A stretch of 64,000 bases of DNA from Scolanthus callimorphus (Eukaryota > Cnidaria > Anthozoa > Actiniaria > Edwardsiidae). Position 1 is the stretch's first letter. Each line of letters opens with the position of its first letter. The stretch lies in assembly GCA_033964015.1 (NCBI GenBank), contig CM066919.1, positions 2,818,101 through 2,882,100 on the forward strand, read 5' to 3'. A program made the translations under genes and the position numbers. Below are positions 43,730-54,679 of this stretch, in pieces. The notes beneath the pieces are model-generated. The model was not told where the DNA came from, made no database searches, and saw only the letters and a list, made by a program, of their open reading frames with translations.

Positions 43730-45093
43730 TTAATGTCCTTTCTGTTCCTCCATTGGCCACCATTTGGGTGCATATGGCACAATCTCCACACTATTCCCCT
43801 CTGCATCAACAGCCAACAATTTACCAGCCTTCAAGTTTGCTAATCTAATCATAGCCAGTCCATATTGACCATGAATTATGCACACTTTTCCAGCAGCTTT
43901 GCCATTTTCAGTTTTTACTGCCAAGCCAGGCTGTAGTTTGGTGTTGCCATGAGAACTGACTGAGAAGGGCATGATTCTTTTCCTGATGACCCCTGTGTGG
44001 TGCGTCCTTGCTGTCAGCTCCTGGCCAACGTAGCAGCCTTTTTGGAATGATACTACAACATAGAACAGAACAAAACAAAGTTCAACCAAAATGGTTTCTC
44101 AAAAATATTACTTCACTACTCTGTTTAAACAGAGAGAGCATTCAAGGTGATTGATCCAGGGTAGTGCCCTAGTCACACAGTCATGAGCACAATGCACCTG
44201 TCACTGGACCCACCCACCCACCCACCCAGGGGAAGCATGGGGCATTGGTGGGGATTAATTGGGGTTTTGGCATATTGTTTTGCCCAGTGGGGTGGGCAAT
44301 TTACACGCTTTAGTGCTTTCCTTTTGCCCATAGGGGGTGGGCGTTTACAGGGACAGGTGCATAAGTGTCAGCAAGCCTTCATGTTCTTACCTCCATGGAG
44401 ATAAGCCAAGTTGTACTCTAGTGGCATTGCTGAACCCACAGTGATCTCCTCTGTTCCTTCACATATCCCAAGCTTTGCCCTGTGTTCCTCGTATGCACCC
44501 CCCTGGGCCTTATTGACATTACTCAGGCAGTCAGGAGGGGTAGCACCTTTAGATAACAGAAGGCGAGCTCCAAGACTCTTTACTCTTGGGTCATTCACTA
44601 TATGGGAGTCATTACTATGGACCATTTTATTGATATCAATTTCCTCTGAAGAAAACACAACCCAAGGTATAATGTCTTCTACTAGGGAGAATTCAACCTT
44701 TGATCGAAGCTTGTAAATTTTTAAGTGTTTCAACAGTGCTGGACCTACAGTTTTGTCGCATTCAATTAGAAATGCCGGGCCTTCCGATGGGCTTCTGTCC
44801 TTGTAAAATAAAGCATCGTATAATACACGTCCTTGTGCGTTCAAAAACATCCCGAACATCGCTTTCAATGAAACATCTTGGTGAAAGAGCTCAACATTAT
44901 TGGTGACGAGGCCATGGAGTAACTTCACACAATCCGCTCCTTGCACTCGAAGAAGGACTCTCTTTTCCAGTTGAGAGAATTGAACATCGGGTGCAGTTTG
45001 ACTTTTGTGTGCAGCGCTGGACAATAAGCGAGAAAAAATCCGCGGAAAACTGAAAATACACCGATATCGCGTTTTACAGCAGTAGGCGGCCAT
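43730..45093 (-). CDS. IBA57: IBA57, mitochondrial iron-sulfur cluster assembly factor (YgfZ/GcvT-like)
   Basis: The exons are 45093-44391 and 44052-43730. The one intron is GT-AG, phase 1, and 1026 bp gives 341 aa, close to the family norm of about 350. The start was chosen at [12 protein letters not shown] because it has a strong context (aaaATGGC) and begins an arginine-rich, acid-free mitochondrial presequence with SRLLSSA; an in-frame ATG 54 bp upstream is less likely. The core is the folate-binding GcvT-like fold ([27 protein letters not shown]). Exon 2 opens with the YgfZ signature KGCYVGQE, with Cys241, then [17 protein letters not shown]57 works with ISCA1/ISCA2 in maturing mitochondrial 4Fe-4S proteins. 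It is convergent with the SKA2-like gene, 790 bp between stop codons. Confidence 0.95.
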
Positions 45094-46470
45094 TTTGGAC
45101 GGTAGACTAGTGCCAGGCCCTCGGACCGACAGAACCAGGGAACCCACGTATCCGGTAGCGTAAATAGAGGTCCAGTCTTGGTCAGTATTTTCAAGACCTC
45201 TCGGTCACGGTATTTCACGATCTGGACCAACACCAAGCCGGTAAATAATATATTTATTTTTTGCTTTCACTGAGACAGCATAAAACTTCACAGAAATTAG
45301 CGCCGGCACATCGGTCCGGTTTGTAGGATCACGGAGCGCTTGCGAGCCAATCAGAGAGCGCGATTTGATCTCGAGGGTGTTAAGGCCTGGGAAATTTTTG
45401 TACTCCTCCCAAATCATATTTTGCAACATGTCACTCTGTTTATGGCATATCGAGTTGGTGTTTCACGAGTTGGTGTTTCGCCTTATCGGATTGTGATGTT
45501 TGGTATTGTGGCACAAAATTCGCCTGGTCACGTGACTTCCAAGAGCGAAGAATTACGTCAGCAGATTTGTGTGGCAGTTCAGAATAACTTTACAGGAATC
45601 TGTTTGGATTGCTTTGATGTCTTACTGTTATCTATATGAAAACCTTGTAAATAAGGTGTGGGAAGTAGGTCACGTTTTTTAAAAATGTAGGCTATAACAA
45701 CTGGTGATAACAAAAATTCAAATTATGTAGGTGTTAGGTAAGCTTACTAGTGGATAGGTTTTAACAGTACTAAGAAAGTTTTATTTTACTCCACTTCCAA
45801 ATGTACTAACCCTTTACATATCGTACAACAATGTTCTATATTATTTACAAAATTCTTTTTTTGTTAACAATTTAAAATGTAAAATTACTAATACTAAAAT
45901 TTAACAATGTTTCTACATGCACTAGACAATCTTTATCTGTCCTTTTTAGGATATTATGGTCGGTACTTTTTTAAAAAACATGCAGGAACTGAATTTCTTT
46001 TAAAATGGCCCTCATGTATAGTTCTCGTAAACAATATTTTCATGTCCATATTTATTATCTGGCATCCTAATGCAGTATTCTAAAATAATATTCCTTGTGG
46101 CTGATGGTGGCACAGATTTAAAGCCACAAGATCCAGCTTGTCAGCCAAGGGGTCTTCCTAACACTCAGGGGTCTAACTAGCGGCCAGGGGGGACACTGGA
46201 GAAAGGGCAAAAGATGAAATCTGAGATGGAGAAAGGGGGCTGCACTGTGGAGAGACAAAACAAAAAGGAACAAAAATTAATACCCAAACTGGACACAGCA
46301 AAAGCAAATGACAATTGGAATCTTGCCTACACTTATCAAACTGGAAATCAGAGAAACAAACAAAAAAGAATACAAAACAAAAAGTCACAAATCTCAATTG
46401 TGATAATGGTGGCTGTAGAATTTTTGAAGCCCCTGTATTTTTGGTGGCTACTTCACTATACAGCATAATT
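45094..46470. other. IBA57 upstream region and intergenic; partial MITE 45168-45243
   Basis: gtcagtattttcaagacctc, ggtcacggtatttca and gccggtaaat match the right half of the element at 40274-40390, within about 80-150 bp of the IBA57 start. The rest shows no gene; the 99-codon ORF at 45340-45639 has no motif. Confidence 0.45.
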
Positions 46471-46576
46471 AACAATTAGACCTCAAGGCCGAATGTGCTA
46501 TGATGAATAGACCATGAGGCCGAAGGCCGAATGGTCTATTGATATCATAGCACACGAGGACGAGAGGTCTAATTGT
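46471..46576. mobile_element. Palindromic MITE, 106 bp
   Basis: acaattagacctc..ggccgaatgtgctatgat and atcatagcacac..gaggtctaattgt are inverted. The centre is gaccatgaggccgaaggcc. Confidence 0.75.
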
Positions 46577-47084
46577 TTTAGTATAACCAACTAGTTGGTC
46601 GGTTTTGGCAATGAATGCCATTATTTTATGTTGAAAAGAAAGGTAGTGGTTTTTCCAGGCACGGTCTATCACTAATAGACCATTAGTAGCTCAGCCAATC
46701 AGAATGCAGGACTTGTAATAGACCATTAGTTGGTTTATACTAAAGCCACATATGTAAGGGAAGCGTACAGTACATACATGTACATGTATGGTAAGTAAGT
46801 ATTTATAAGCCTTCTTGCCAGGCATTACATTCCTCTCTCCACAATAGGAGGATAAACTAAAATCAATATCAACCACATGGGGGTGGAACCAGGGGGCACT
46901 GCCCCCCCCCCCCCTCAATACTGATATCTTTGTTGTGTGCCCCCCCCCCCCCCCCCCCCCCTCCCTTCCACCGCTTATGAACCAAAGGCATAATACCACA
47001 GGGTTTCCTGTTTAGACTTATTTAGTACATGTGTTATGACAGACTTCCCTCACTCACATGTGTTGCCTTGTGAATGTTTTGTGT
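46577..47084. other. PRR11 3' flank, C-rich low-complexity tract
   Basis: Two long C runs (about 46903-46914 and 46940-46962) lie in a block ending tccaccgcttatgaacc. The assembly is likely unreliable here. Confidence 0.4.
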
Positions 47085-50000
47085 TTAAACATCATTTACC
47101 TTTCTTCTTGCAGTCGGGGATTCAGGTGAGCTTGGGTTGGCAAGCTATAACATAATAAGCAAAAAAACATTAATATTCAATGAAGTCCTGCTATGTGAAA
47201 TAGGTTTAAACAGGAAGTAAAAGGTATGTCAATCCCCAATCAATCAATGATAGCAGAACTGGAAATTACAGCTGGTAATTGGACATTGGCATTGATGCCT
47301 CTCATTTGTCATATTAGAGAAAGAAGTGAGATCAATTATTAAGACTGAAGTATAAAAATACCAACCTATTACAAACCTTACCTTGAACTTTTTCCTTAAT
47401 GCCCTCGTCATCATTGGGGTGAGGCCTGTTCCACATTCCTCTTTTGGTCTCTCACAGATGGGGGTTCCCCCAGGGCTCCTTCTTTGCTCCACCTTGCGCA
47501 GGTTCCTTCTTAAGATGAGAATATTGGTCTCTGGTGTCTTACTTCAAGAAAAAAATCCAAAGTACCAATATTAATATAATGTACTTATACAGAGCTGTCA
47601 GGACTTTGTTCGAAATTCCAGGAGTTTCAAGGAGCATCAAGTTCAATCTCCCCCATCAGGAACCTTGAAGTTGAGGGTCGCAAAGGAAGTGGCAGGCCAA
47701 GGAAAATGTGGCCTAAAGTGGTCACTGATGACCTAAAGGTGCCTGGCCTGTCAGCTGACTTGAGATCACTTGACAGCGGATCAGGGTGCTTGGAGGAGGG
47801 CTGTGAAATCCATGCGGTGTCAAACCCACCAACTAGTGGAATAGTTGATGTTAAGGGATAGTGAATGAGTGAGTGGGCTAAAAGGATCACTTACTTGTAT
47901 TTATATCCTGTGCTTGCACAGCCTGAATTTCTTCTCCGTAACTTCACTTTCTGAAGATCATGTATTGTCACCAGTGGTTTTAATGATGGAGTCTTAGGTG
48001 ACTTAAATCTTTTGCAACTGTCCCGTAAACTATTTGATTTCTTGACTGTATTGTCTGCCATGTCTGAGTCAGAAGATTGTCCACTTTCTCTAATGACCTT
48101 TTTAAGTTTAACACTTCTAATTTGGTCAAGTGATACACAGGGTGCTGTTTTGTCTTCTGTTTTAGGATTCTTTTTCACAGCAGTCTTTGGTGATTTTTTC
48201 TGAAAACAGAATTATTTGAAAAATTACCCCCTGATACATGTGTAAGTACTACAGAGATAATTAGAATTTTCCTAAAATTTCATTTATTGGAGGGAAGAAA
48301 AAAGTAATTTTTATGCATAGAAATTAAGTAAAATAATCCAGGATATAGAGGATGAAAGTCTTAATCTGACTAAGAGCAAAGCAACAATTTAATTCAGTTT
48401 GCCCACTAAGAAAAGACCACGAATGTTGATCTAACCAATATGTTAAACAGCAGGTCATTTTTAGTAATATATTGTCTTTGAGCTTGATAGCCAAACTCTG
48501 GATGTGGGAAAATGTAGGTCTAAATAAACCTGCAGCAGAGTCAAGTATTCACAAGCTATTGGGTGAACCATTGCCACAAGAATACTACCATTTGCATTCA
48601 ACCCTGAAGCTTGACGATTTTTTTGCATAGGTTTACGTTTCAAACATACACGTTTTGTCTAGAAGTTTCTCGCATGCAGATTGACTGCTGTTTTGACCAT
48701 TATTTTTCAGCCAATCAGAGTGCAATAAATGTGACAACTTGGCAGGGCACATAGTTCCAAGTACCTCTGTCTCACCTTTCAATGTGATCTGTTCATTAAC
48801 TGGTCAGGAGGGGCAACAGACTTGTCAAAACTTTTTTAACAAACGTGTGGCAATTGTCTGGCATGCTACAACTGTACACTGTAACTAAGCTACATTGTAC
48901 CTTTAAATATTTCTAAAAATAATATATTAATAGAGTAGAGCAGAATAATAAGTACATGTAAACTAAACTACGTAGAAACCCAGTAAAAAAAGGTAAATGT
49001 CATGGAGTGTGATAGAGCACTGGATATACTTACTTGAATACCAAGTAATGGAGGTGGTAATGGTGGCGGCGGTGGGGGTGGTGGTGGAGGAGGTGGTGGT
49101 ACGAGAGCAGGTGTTGATTGCTGCCGTTGATTGTTATGACAATGATGACAGGGTGCCATCTGATAGGTGGTGTGTTCAGATTTTAGTCTTTTCACTTCTC
49201 TTTCTAAGTCATCAAGTCTTCCTGTGAATTCTTCCAACTTTCTCTTGTATGATAAAGATGGGAAAAGAATATCCCCACTTTGCTGTATTTTCTAGTCAGA
49301 AAGTTAAAGATAAAAGGTACGTTAGTTACAGTACGTGTGTGCATTAAGGTCTTCCAGTAGCCTCAGTGACCGAAAACAATTTTCCTTTAAATCATCTTTA
49401 TTTTATTGCTGGTACTACTACTAATAAAAATTCAACCCAAGAAATATACACTTAGTCGGGCAGGATTTCCAGAAATTTGGCAGCTTAGTAAAACGAGCAA
49501 TAATTTTTTTCTTTGATATGTGCCTATTACATGGTGGTACGGGCCAGTTAATCAGGTACACTAGGCAAGAGAGAAAAATTCCAAAATCTACCCACTTCAG
49601 GCTCCTGGACACTTGAAGCACAAGTGTGAATCACAGCACAAAAGGGCAAGCATGTCATAACGACTGCAATACATTTACTGTATTTCTCCCAGGAGAATAC
49701 AGGAAAATTTGCCATTTCAGTCTCCAGATTTTTGAAGTCCTGGGATTGACGTCCCTGCTGGATTTGGGGTAATTTTTCCCACACTTTGCTTGTCCATTTT
49801 TTTTTAATTTCCTCTTGGAAATGATACCACAGCCTTGCCTGGGTCAAACAAATCGTTGTAATTCGACTTTTTGGTGATTGACATGATGTATCATACTAGG
49901 TGTTGAATGATTTATTCACTCACATCCATTTTTTTCACCCAGTATAATACGAATTGTCAAAGATTATGAGGTATTTCATACGGCTCTTATAATACTGAAT

Positions 50001-50418
50001 AAATCAACAAGAGTGTTCCTTGAAAACAAACCTTTCCAATGCCTTGAAAACCTGTACACATTCCGCCCTTGACTCGCTCAAACAAATTCCCAACACCTTT
50101 GTAAGTGCAGCGGACGCCATTGACAACAACGTTAACTCCGGGTAAATTTTCCCAAACCGAAGAGTCTTTTCTTTTGTGTCCGCTACATGAATCGTGTATT
50201 TCAGAATCGTGTAGTACTTCTGTTTTAAAATCGGTGCAAAAAGTGTTCTCTGTTTCTTCTAAAATGCCAGTTGTGTCGAGATTCAAAGAAGGTGCAATGT
50301 CTATTTCAGAAGACCCTCCTGCAAACGATGTTGTGTTTTGTGAGCGAGAGTTTGAATGCCTTTTCTTCTCCTTGACGCTGGTGTTTTGGTTAGTAGAGAC
50401 GGCCGATGTAAGAGCCAT
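47085..50418 (-). CDS. PRR11: Proline-rich protein 11
   Basis: The exons are 50418-50032, 49291-49034, 48199-47895, 47541-47382 and 47144-47085. All introns are GT-AG with phases 0, 0, 2 and 0, and 1170 bp gives 389 aa (human about 360). Residues 148-167 are a charged helix, CxxC is at 177-180 (CHHC), and a 13-proline run is at about 194-206. Lys-rich modules follow (IRSVKLKKV; LVTIHDLQKVKLR). The C-terminus RRSPGGTP ... GTGLTPMMTRALRKKFKLAN is the strongest match to vertebrate PRR11. Vertebrate PRR11 is a cell-cycle protein (late S to G2/M); its molecular activity is poorly defined. The N-terminal 129 residues are not recognisably conserved. The exon 2 start could be 9 bp later, since both acceptors keep frame. 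Its 5' end is 1.9 kb head-to-head with the RidA-like exons. Confidence 0.92.
47664..47861 (+). pseudogene. LINE ORF2 C-terminal tail in PRR11 intron 3
   Basis: The 66-codon plus-strand frame contains EGRKGSGRPRKMWPKVVTDD, then LKVPGLSADL, the GRPRKxW..DDL motif common at the C-terminus of non-LTR retrotransposon ORF2 proteins. No RT motif is left. It is antisense to PRR11. Confidence 0.65.
48628..48740. repeat. Decayed relative of the palindrome at 24705-24840
   Basis: ggtttacgtttcaaac, acacgttttgtc, gtttctcgc and cagccaatcagagtgc keep the order of the intact element. It lies in PRR11 intron 2. Confidence 0.5.
49657..49761. repeat. Partial CAGGGACGT-family end in PRR11 intron 1
   Basis: actgtatttctcccagg..ccagatttttgaagtcctgg, then gattgacgtccctg, matches 34800-34906. 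Confidence 0.5.
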
Positions 50419-51298
50419 TTCTTTTTAGCTTCAAGCTGTCGAAAATTTTTCTTTCTGGTCATTTTTGGCGCTTTTTTCGAGAGAGGTTTTTCAGCGCCTT
50501 CACCACTTTCAATGAAATTTCGAATATTTGTGCAGTGCGATCATCAGCCAATCAGGACAAAGAAGAACCGGCCTTGACGCGGAGCATGGAACGGGAATAA
50601 TTGGAACGGAGTAGGGGACGCGGATTGGTGATCAGGTATCTTGGGTAACCGCATTATCCCGTTACATTCATGCATTCACTAGGAAATTTCCAATAAACTG
50701 ATACTACTATATGGTATTGATAATACGGCCATGTATTGTAACAAATCTGTTTTTCATGGTGAATGCCCATGCAAATTCACTGAGAGAAACTACATTTCCT
50801 CCTGGTGATTGTGACGTAAGCGCATTAGTCTCACCCTACAGCTGTTTGTACAATGGGGCTCCATTTACTGTTGAATCTTCTTCTTCTTCTATGCAGCCCT
50901 AAATAGACCTATCTAAAACACATTGAAACAACTCTATTAATTATACACTAATTTACCCCTACAGCAACTAACGGACTATAATGTGCCGAACACCTACATC
51001 ACCCACTTAACAAATTAATTCGCACCGACCAAAACAAATGCGCTAAAAATATTTTTTTGCACAAAAAAGAGAAAATGCCACTGTCTACTTCAACCTACTG
51101 GGAATTCTCAATATCGACAATGACAATGTTTTGAAACTTTAAGATCTCCAATTTTCACATTCAAAATAATAAACAATCAAATCTGTCCTGTATTTGCGCA
51201 TGCAAGTTCTATTTCTACCAGGGGCAAGATTTCTACGTGTATTCGCGCCACTCCTACAACACACGATTTTCAGCTCGACAAAATTTTAGCAGACCTAA
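50419..51298. other. PRR11 upstream / PRR11-RidA divergent spacer
   Basis: Presumed PRR11 promoter side; no TATA box or CpG-dense block stands out. No gene was recognised. Confidence 0.35.
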
Positions 51299-51532
51299 AG
51301 CCCCATTTACACATAGAAATATTTGGCACGGCTGGGATAAAATGGTTCTGGGTTCACTACTCGCCACACGTGTCCCGGCACAGATGAAATTTCGGTCGGG
51401 CTTCTGACAAAATTTACTACGGCAAAGCCATTTACACAGCGCAAATGTACACGAGCCGTGCCATTAAATTTGGTACCCGTACCACATTTTATCCGAGCCG
51501 TGCCATAAAATCCCTGTCGTGTAAATGGGGCT
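51299..51532. mobile_element. MITE, 234 bp, TAA target duplication
   Basis: AGCCCCATTTACAC ... GTGTAAATGGGGCT is flanked by taa on both sides (51296-51298, 51533-51535). The interior repeats gagccgtgccat. The TWA duplication suggests PIF/Harbinger. Confidence 0.82.
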
Positions 51533-52301
51533 TAAAGCACGTAAAAATTGTGGTAGTAACATGGTGAAAACTGCCAGCTTGTACAGGGCCCTGCGCGTCA
51601 TGAGGTGTTGGCTGTCCCGAGAAGTAAAATGAAGAAAATGATAATATAACATGTTTTGAGTTTTGGCAAGCTTTGAGCCTAAATCCGTCCACTGGAAAAT
51701 TTTTACTGCAACTTTTCATGTATTTATAGCGAGTGTCATCATTTGTTTTTTAACTTGAAATTCCAGAAATATAGTCAGGTGTTCATGATTTTCAGGCGTA
51801 ACATAAATGGTGTACAGATGAATATTACTGCGACACATTGCAGGCCCGAGGACAGACCGTTCAGCGCGTACACACTTTTAAAGGATTCCCCGTCCCGGAT
51901 CGACTCTAAAAAGCATTAAAAAACAAGAATAAATAAAGTTGGGTGATTATTTTCGTTGCTTTTCGTGTCACCGTTTTACCAAGTTTCCATGTTTATTGGA
52001 GCAAACAAATATAAGTGGGAAAGAAGGCTGGTAAAAAAAAGTCCGAGTAGTCCTTGTGCAGTCCAGATTCCGGTGAATCAGACGCGCAACGTAACGCAAC
52101 GTGAGCATGTGTCACGCAGCACCGCGCGCGCCGTTGCACAAACGTGGGCATAGTCCAGTCCCTGCACTCTCCTTCGCGGCTCGGCGACCACAGGAAACAA
52201 CGGAGCCGCGAAGGACTAACGTGGACACGACTACAAACAAATGTGAAGAAGTCAAAGCGACCCCTGAGAGCCATAAAAACCCTGCTGTTTCCTTGAATGA
52301 A

Positions 52302-52360
52302 ATGACTACACGGAAGATTGTCTCCACTTCCAAGGCTCCAGGGGCTATTGGTGCATATAG
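52302..52360 (+). CDS. RIDA: RidA family (2-iminobutanoate/2-iminopropanoate deaminase), first exon A
   Basis: The exon encodes MTTRKIVSTSKAPGAIGAY plus two bases of the next codon, with donor AG|gtaagg in phase 2. STSKAPGAIG-x-Y is the N-terminal strand of RidA/UK114 (vertebrate form ISTAKAPGAIGPYSQ). RidA trimers hydrolyse reactive 2-aminoacrylate and related imines made by PLP enzymes; the conserved Tyr lines the active site. An in-frame extension begins at 52101, but the family start is at this ATG. No exon carrying the next conserved block (SQAV..YxSGQIG) was found before 64000. Either the intron exceeds 11 kb, or the rest is missing or misassembled. Confidence 0.8.
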
Positions 52361-52614
52361 GTAAGGATTTTGATCATTTTAAAACCTGTTTGAATGTTTC
52401 TGATCGGATGCAAACCCTGCAAAGGTTCATGCAACTGCAAGAAGCACTCTTGATATTTCGGGAAAATCCTACCTTATTGTGATCTTGTTGACCTATCTCA
52501 CTAGAAACTAAAGAAAGTCTGTCAAAAAGGCAAACTCGTATCGTAGGCGTTTCAGAATCTGATAGTCTAGCCTTGCGACAAGGTTCGGATTTCAGTTCCT
52601 CTGTTCTTTCCAAC
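52361..52614. promoter_or_regulatory. Putative alternative promoter segment between the two RidA first exons
   Basis: The 254 bp between the donor of exon A and the ATG of exon B must hold the exon B promoter if B is used as a separate first exon. aacATGGCG gives exon B a good start context. No TATA box is seen. This is inference. Confidence 0.3.
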
Positions 52615-52679
52615 ATGGCGACGGTGCGCAAAATTGTGAATACTTCTAAAAACCTGCAGCCTTTAACAGGCATTTACAG
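52615..52679 (+). CDS. RIDA: RidA family, alternative or duplicated first exon B
   Basis: The exon encodes MATVRKIVNTSKNLQPLTGI, then Tyr and two bases, with donor AG|gtaaag also in phase 2, so it can splice to the same downstream exon as exon A. RKIV-x-TSK and the terminal G-x-Y are shared with exon A. APGAIG is replaced by NLQPLTG. It lies 254 bp downstream on the same strand. This could be alternative promoter use, an exon duplication, or the start of a second tandem gene. Confidence 0.7.
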
Positions 52680-53212
52680 GTAAAGCCTTGAGTTTCCTGA
52701 TGTATCTTTTTAGGATAATACAATAGGATTCATTACTTGGCCCAGACCCGAAGTACCAGCGGTGAAAGCCCTGGACTTTTGGGGGAAATCTTGAGATTTC
52801 GGTAGAGTATAAAAAAATACGAGAAAGTTATGAGGGAAAATACGTGTTGTTGGTACTACAGTACCCTGGTCCCAGGGTGAAGTTTGAAGTCGTATTTAGG
52901 TTATTTCACTGTAGTTTGTTTTGCCTCAGTGATTCTAGTCTCTGTTTCTTGCTGAAACATCACCCTGGGGACGCTCACTAGGATTCTCAGTTCTATCAAT
53001 CAAAAACGTCAGTCCCAAAGGTGGAGCTTCGGGACCCCCTATCATTGGATGACGAATTTAGCACCTGCTCATTGGCTGCGGGGAACTTAAGGGAAAAATA
53101 CTGGTTACTTCTTCTGGGCGCGACGATTAGCTACAAAATGGCTTGAATGAAGCTCTCGCATTTCACACAACATAAAAGGCCTCGAGTGTCATGCTAGAGT
53201 AAACAGGATTAA
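52680..53212. other. Downstream of RidA-like exons, no feature recognised
   Basis: Presumed intron. It includes ccctggtcccagggtg and cctggggacgctc phrases like other MITE ends nearby, but no matched pair was found. Confidence 0.35.
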
Positions 53213-54143
53213 GGCTGCATTCATTATGTATACTACAGGGGGGGGGCAGAGGATTTTGAGGGGGGATCTCAAAATTTAGCAACTGGAAAAGGGGGGATGC
53301 CAAGTTTTTTTCATAACATTAAGGGGGGATGCATATTTTTGTTGAGGTATTATATATATTTTAAACATCGAGTTTGAACCTCCTGAAGAAATATCACTTG
53401 CACTACTATTCTCGTGTATTTACTTTCAACTGATATCTTGAAAAAAGCCGCGCGCTTCGCGCGCATAAAGACTTATAAACTTAAAAAATTGTAAAAGGCC
53501 TTCTTGTTTTACCACAATTCCTCGAGGTCCTCTTCAGTGACTTTTGTCTGCCAGACAAAAACGCCTTAGGCTTTGTTAAGGATACGGTACACCTTCAGGG
53601 GTACCTCTCATGGAAAAATCGTCACGTGTGCGATTTTTGAAGGATTCCTATATGTTATATATCAAATTAAAGCTAAAAGATTGTAGATTGTAGCCGAGTT
53701 TTTAATAAATAAATTTCTTTTATACAAAATTACTGCACGCTTCGCGCGCACAACAGAAAACAAACCAAACAATCGAATACAAAATAAATGATACTCAGTC
53801 TATGTAGTAAGGTTCCAATCGAGAAGTGCACTAGAACACTTGGTAGAAAGTCACTACACACAAAAAAGTACAGCCACCTAGGACTTTTATTTGCCATTTT
53901 TACGCTTTTTTTTTATCATTGAGCCTTGTTCTGCATCTTTTGAAAAATTTTTATTGACGCGCGACCTCACCCTGACATATAAATTGAAAAAATGTCGGGG
54001 GGTGGGGGGGGGGGCATTTATTTTCCTTTTGACCAAGAGGGGGGATTCGTAAAAAATATGTTGTGCCTTGGGGGGATCTGAAAATTTTGCATTGTCAAAA
54101 AAAAATCCTCTGCCCCCCTGTAGTATACATAATGAATGCAGCC
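53213..54143. mobile_element. Non-autonomous TIR element, 931 bp, TAA target duplication
   Basis: ggctgcattcattatgtata, then ctacagggggg..cagaggatttt, is mirrored at the right end. taa flanks both sides (53210-53212, 54144-54146). Sub-terminal ggggggat repeats occur on both sides. No transposase was found. The TAA duplication fits PIF/Harbinger. Confidence 0.85.
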
Positions 54144-54219
54144 TAAGAGATTATCGCGCTTTGCAAGCTTTATTGATCCTTGCTACTTTTTCGTTTTTCC
54201 TAAATATCTCGTTCGCTTT

Positions 54220-54560
54220 AAGGGGAATGAGAGCTAATGAGAGCTAATGAGAGTTTTCCCATTTTATCCCGAACTCTCATCCATTCTCATTCACTCTCAT
54301 CTGCTCTCATGCACTTTGAAGACTTTGAGTTGTTGACCATTTGATTGTGCAGATGAGAGTTTTTTAGTCAGCAGCTGCCGCCAAAAGAACTGCAGGTTGA
54401 TTTGGTTCCTGAACTGCAGGCTTTCCTCCGCAGACAGGAACTGGGTGCTAGTGCTCACACTGACTCTCATCACCATTTGATCTCTTCTTGTGAGAGTAGA
54501 TGAGAGTGGATGATAGTTGGAACTCTCATCACCATCTGATCCCTGATTTAAGCTCCACAT
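54220..54560. repeat. tgagagc / ctctcat simple-sequence cluster
   Basis: More than a dozen tgagag or ctctcat motifs occur on both strands, including exact tandem gagctaatgagagctaatga, so the region can fold in many ways. Confidence 0.6.
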
Positions 54561-54679
54561 GCTCAGCATTGGTCACTTAAACAAAGGGACATTTGAGGCT
54601 CTCTGGACCCGGGGTATCAGGTGATCTGTGATCCATTTATCCATACCCATTCTGGGGGTCATGGATGCTAAAATGTGTA

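Noticed and set aside
44183..44906. Plus-strand ORFs opposite IBA57
   Set aside because: They are antisense shadows of IBA57 exon 1 and its intron.
49987..50031. In-frame extension of PRR11 exon 1 to a stop
   Set aside because: A donor at 50031/50030 and phase-0 continuation into exon 2 explain the locus better than a 143 aa single-exon gene.
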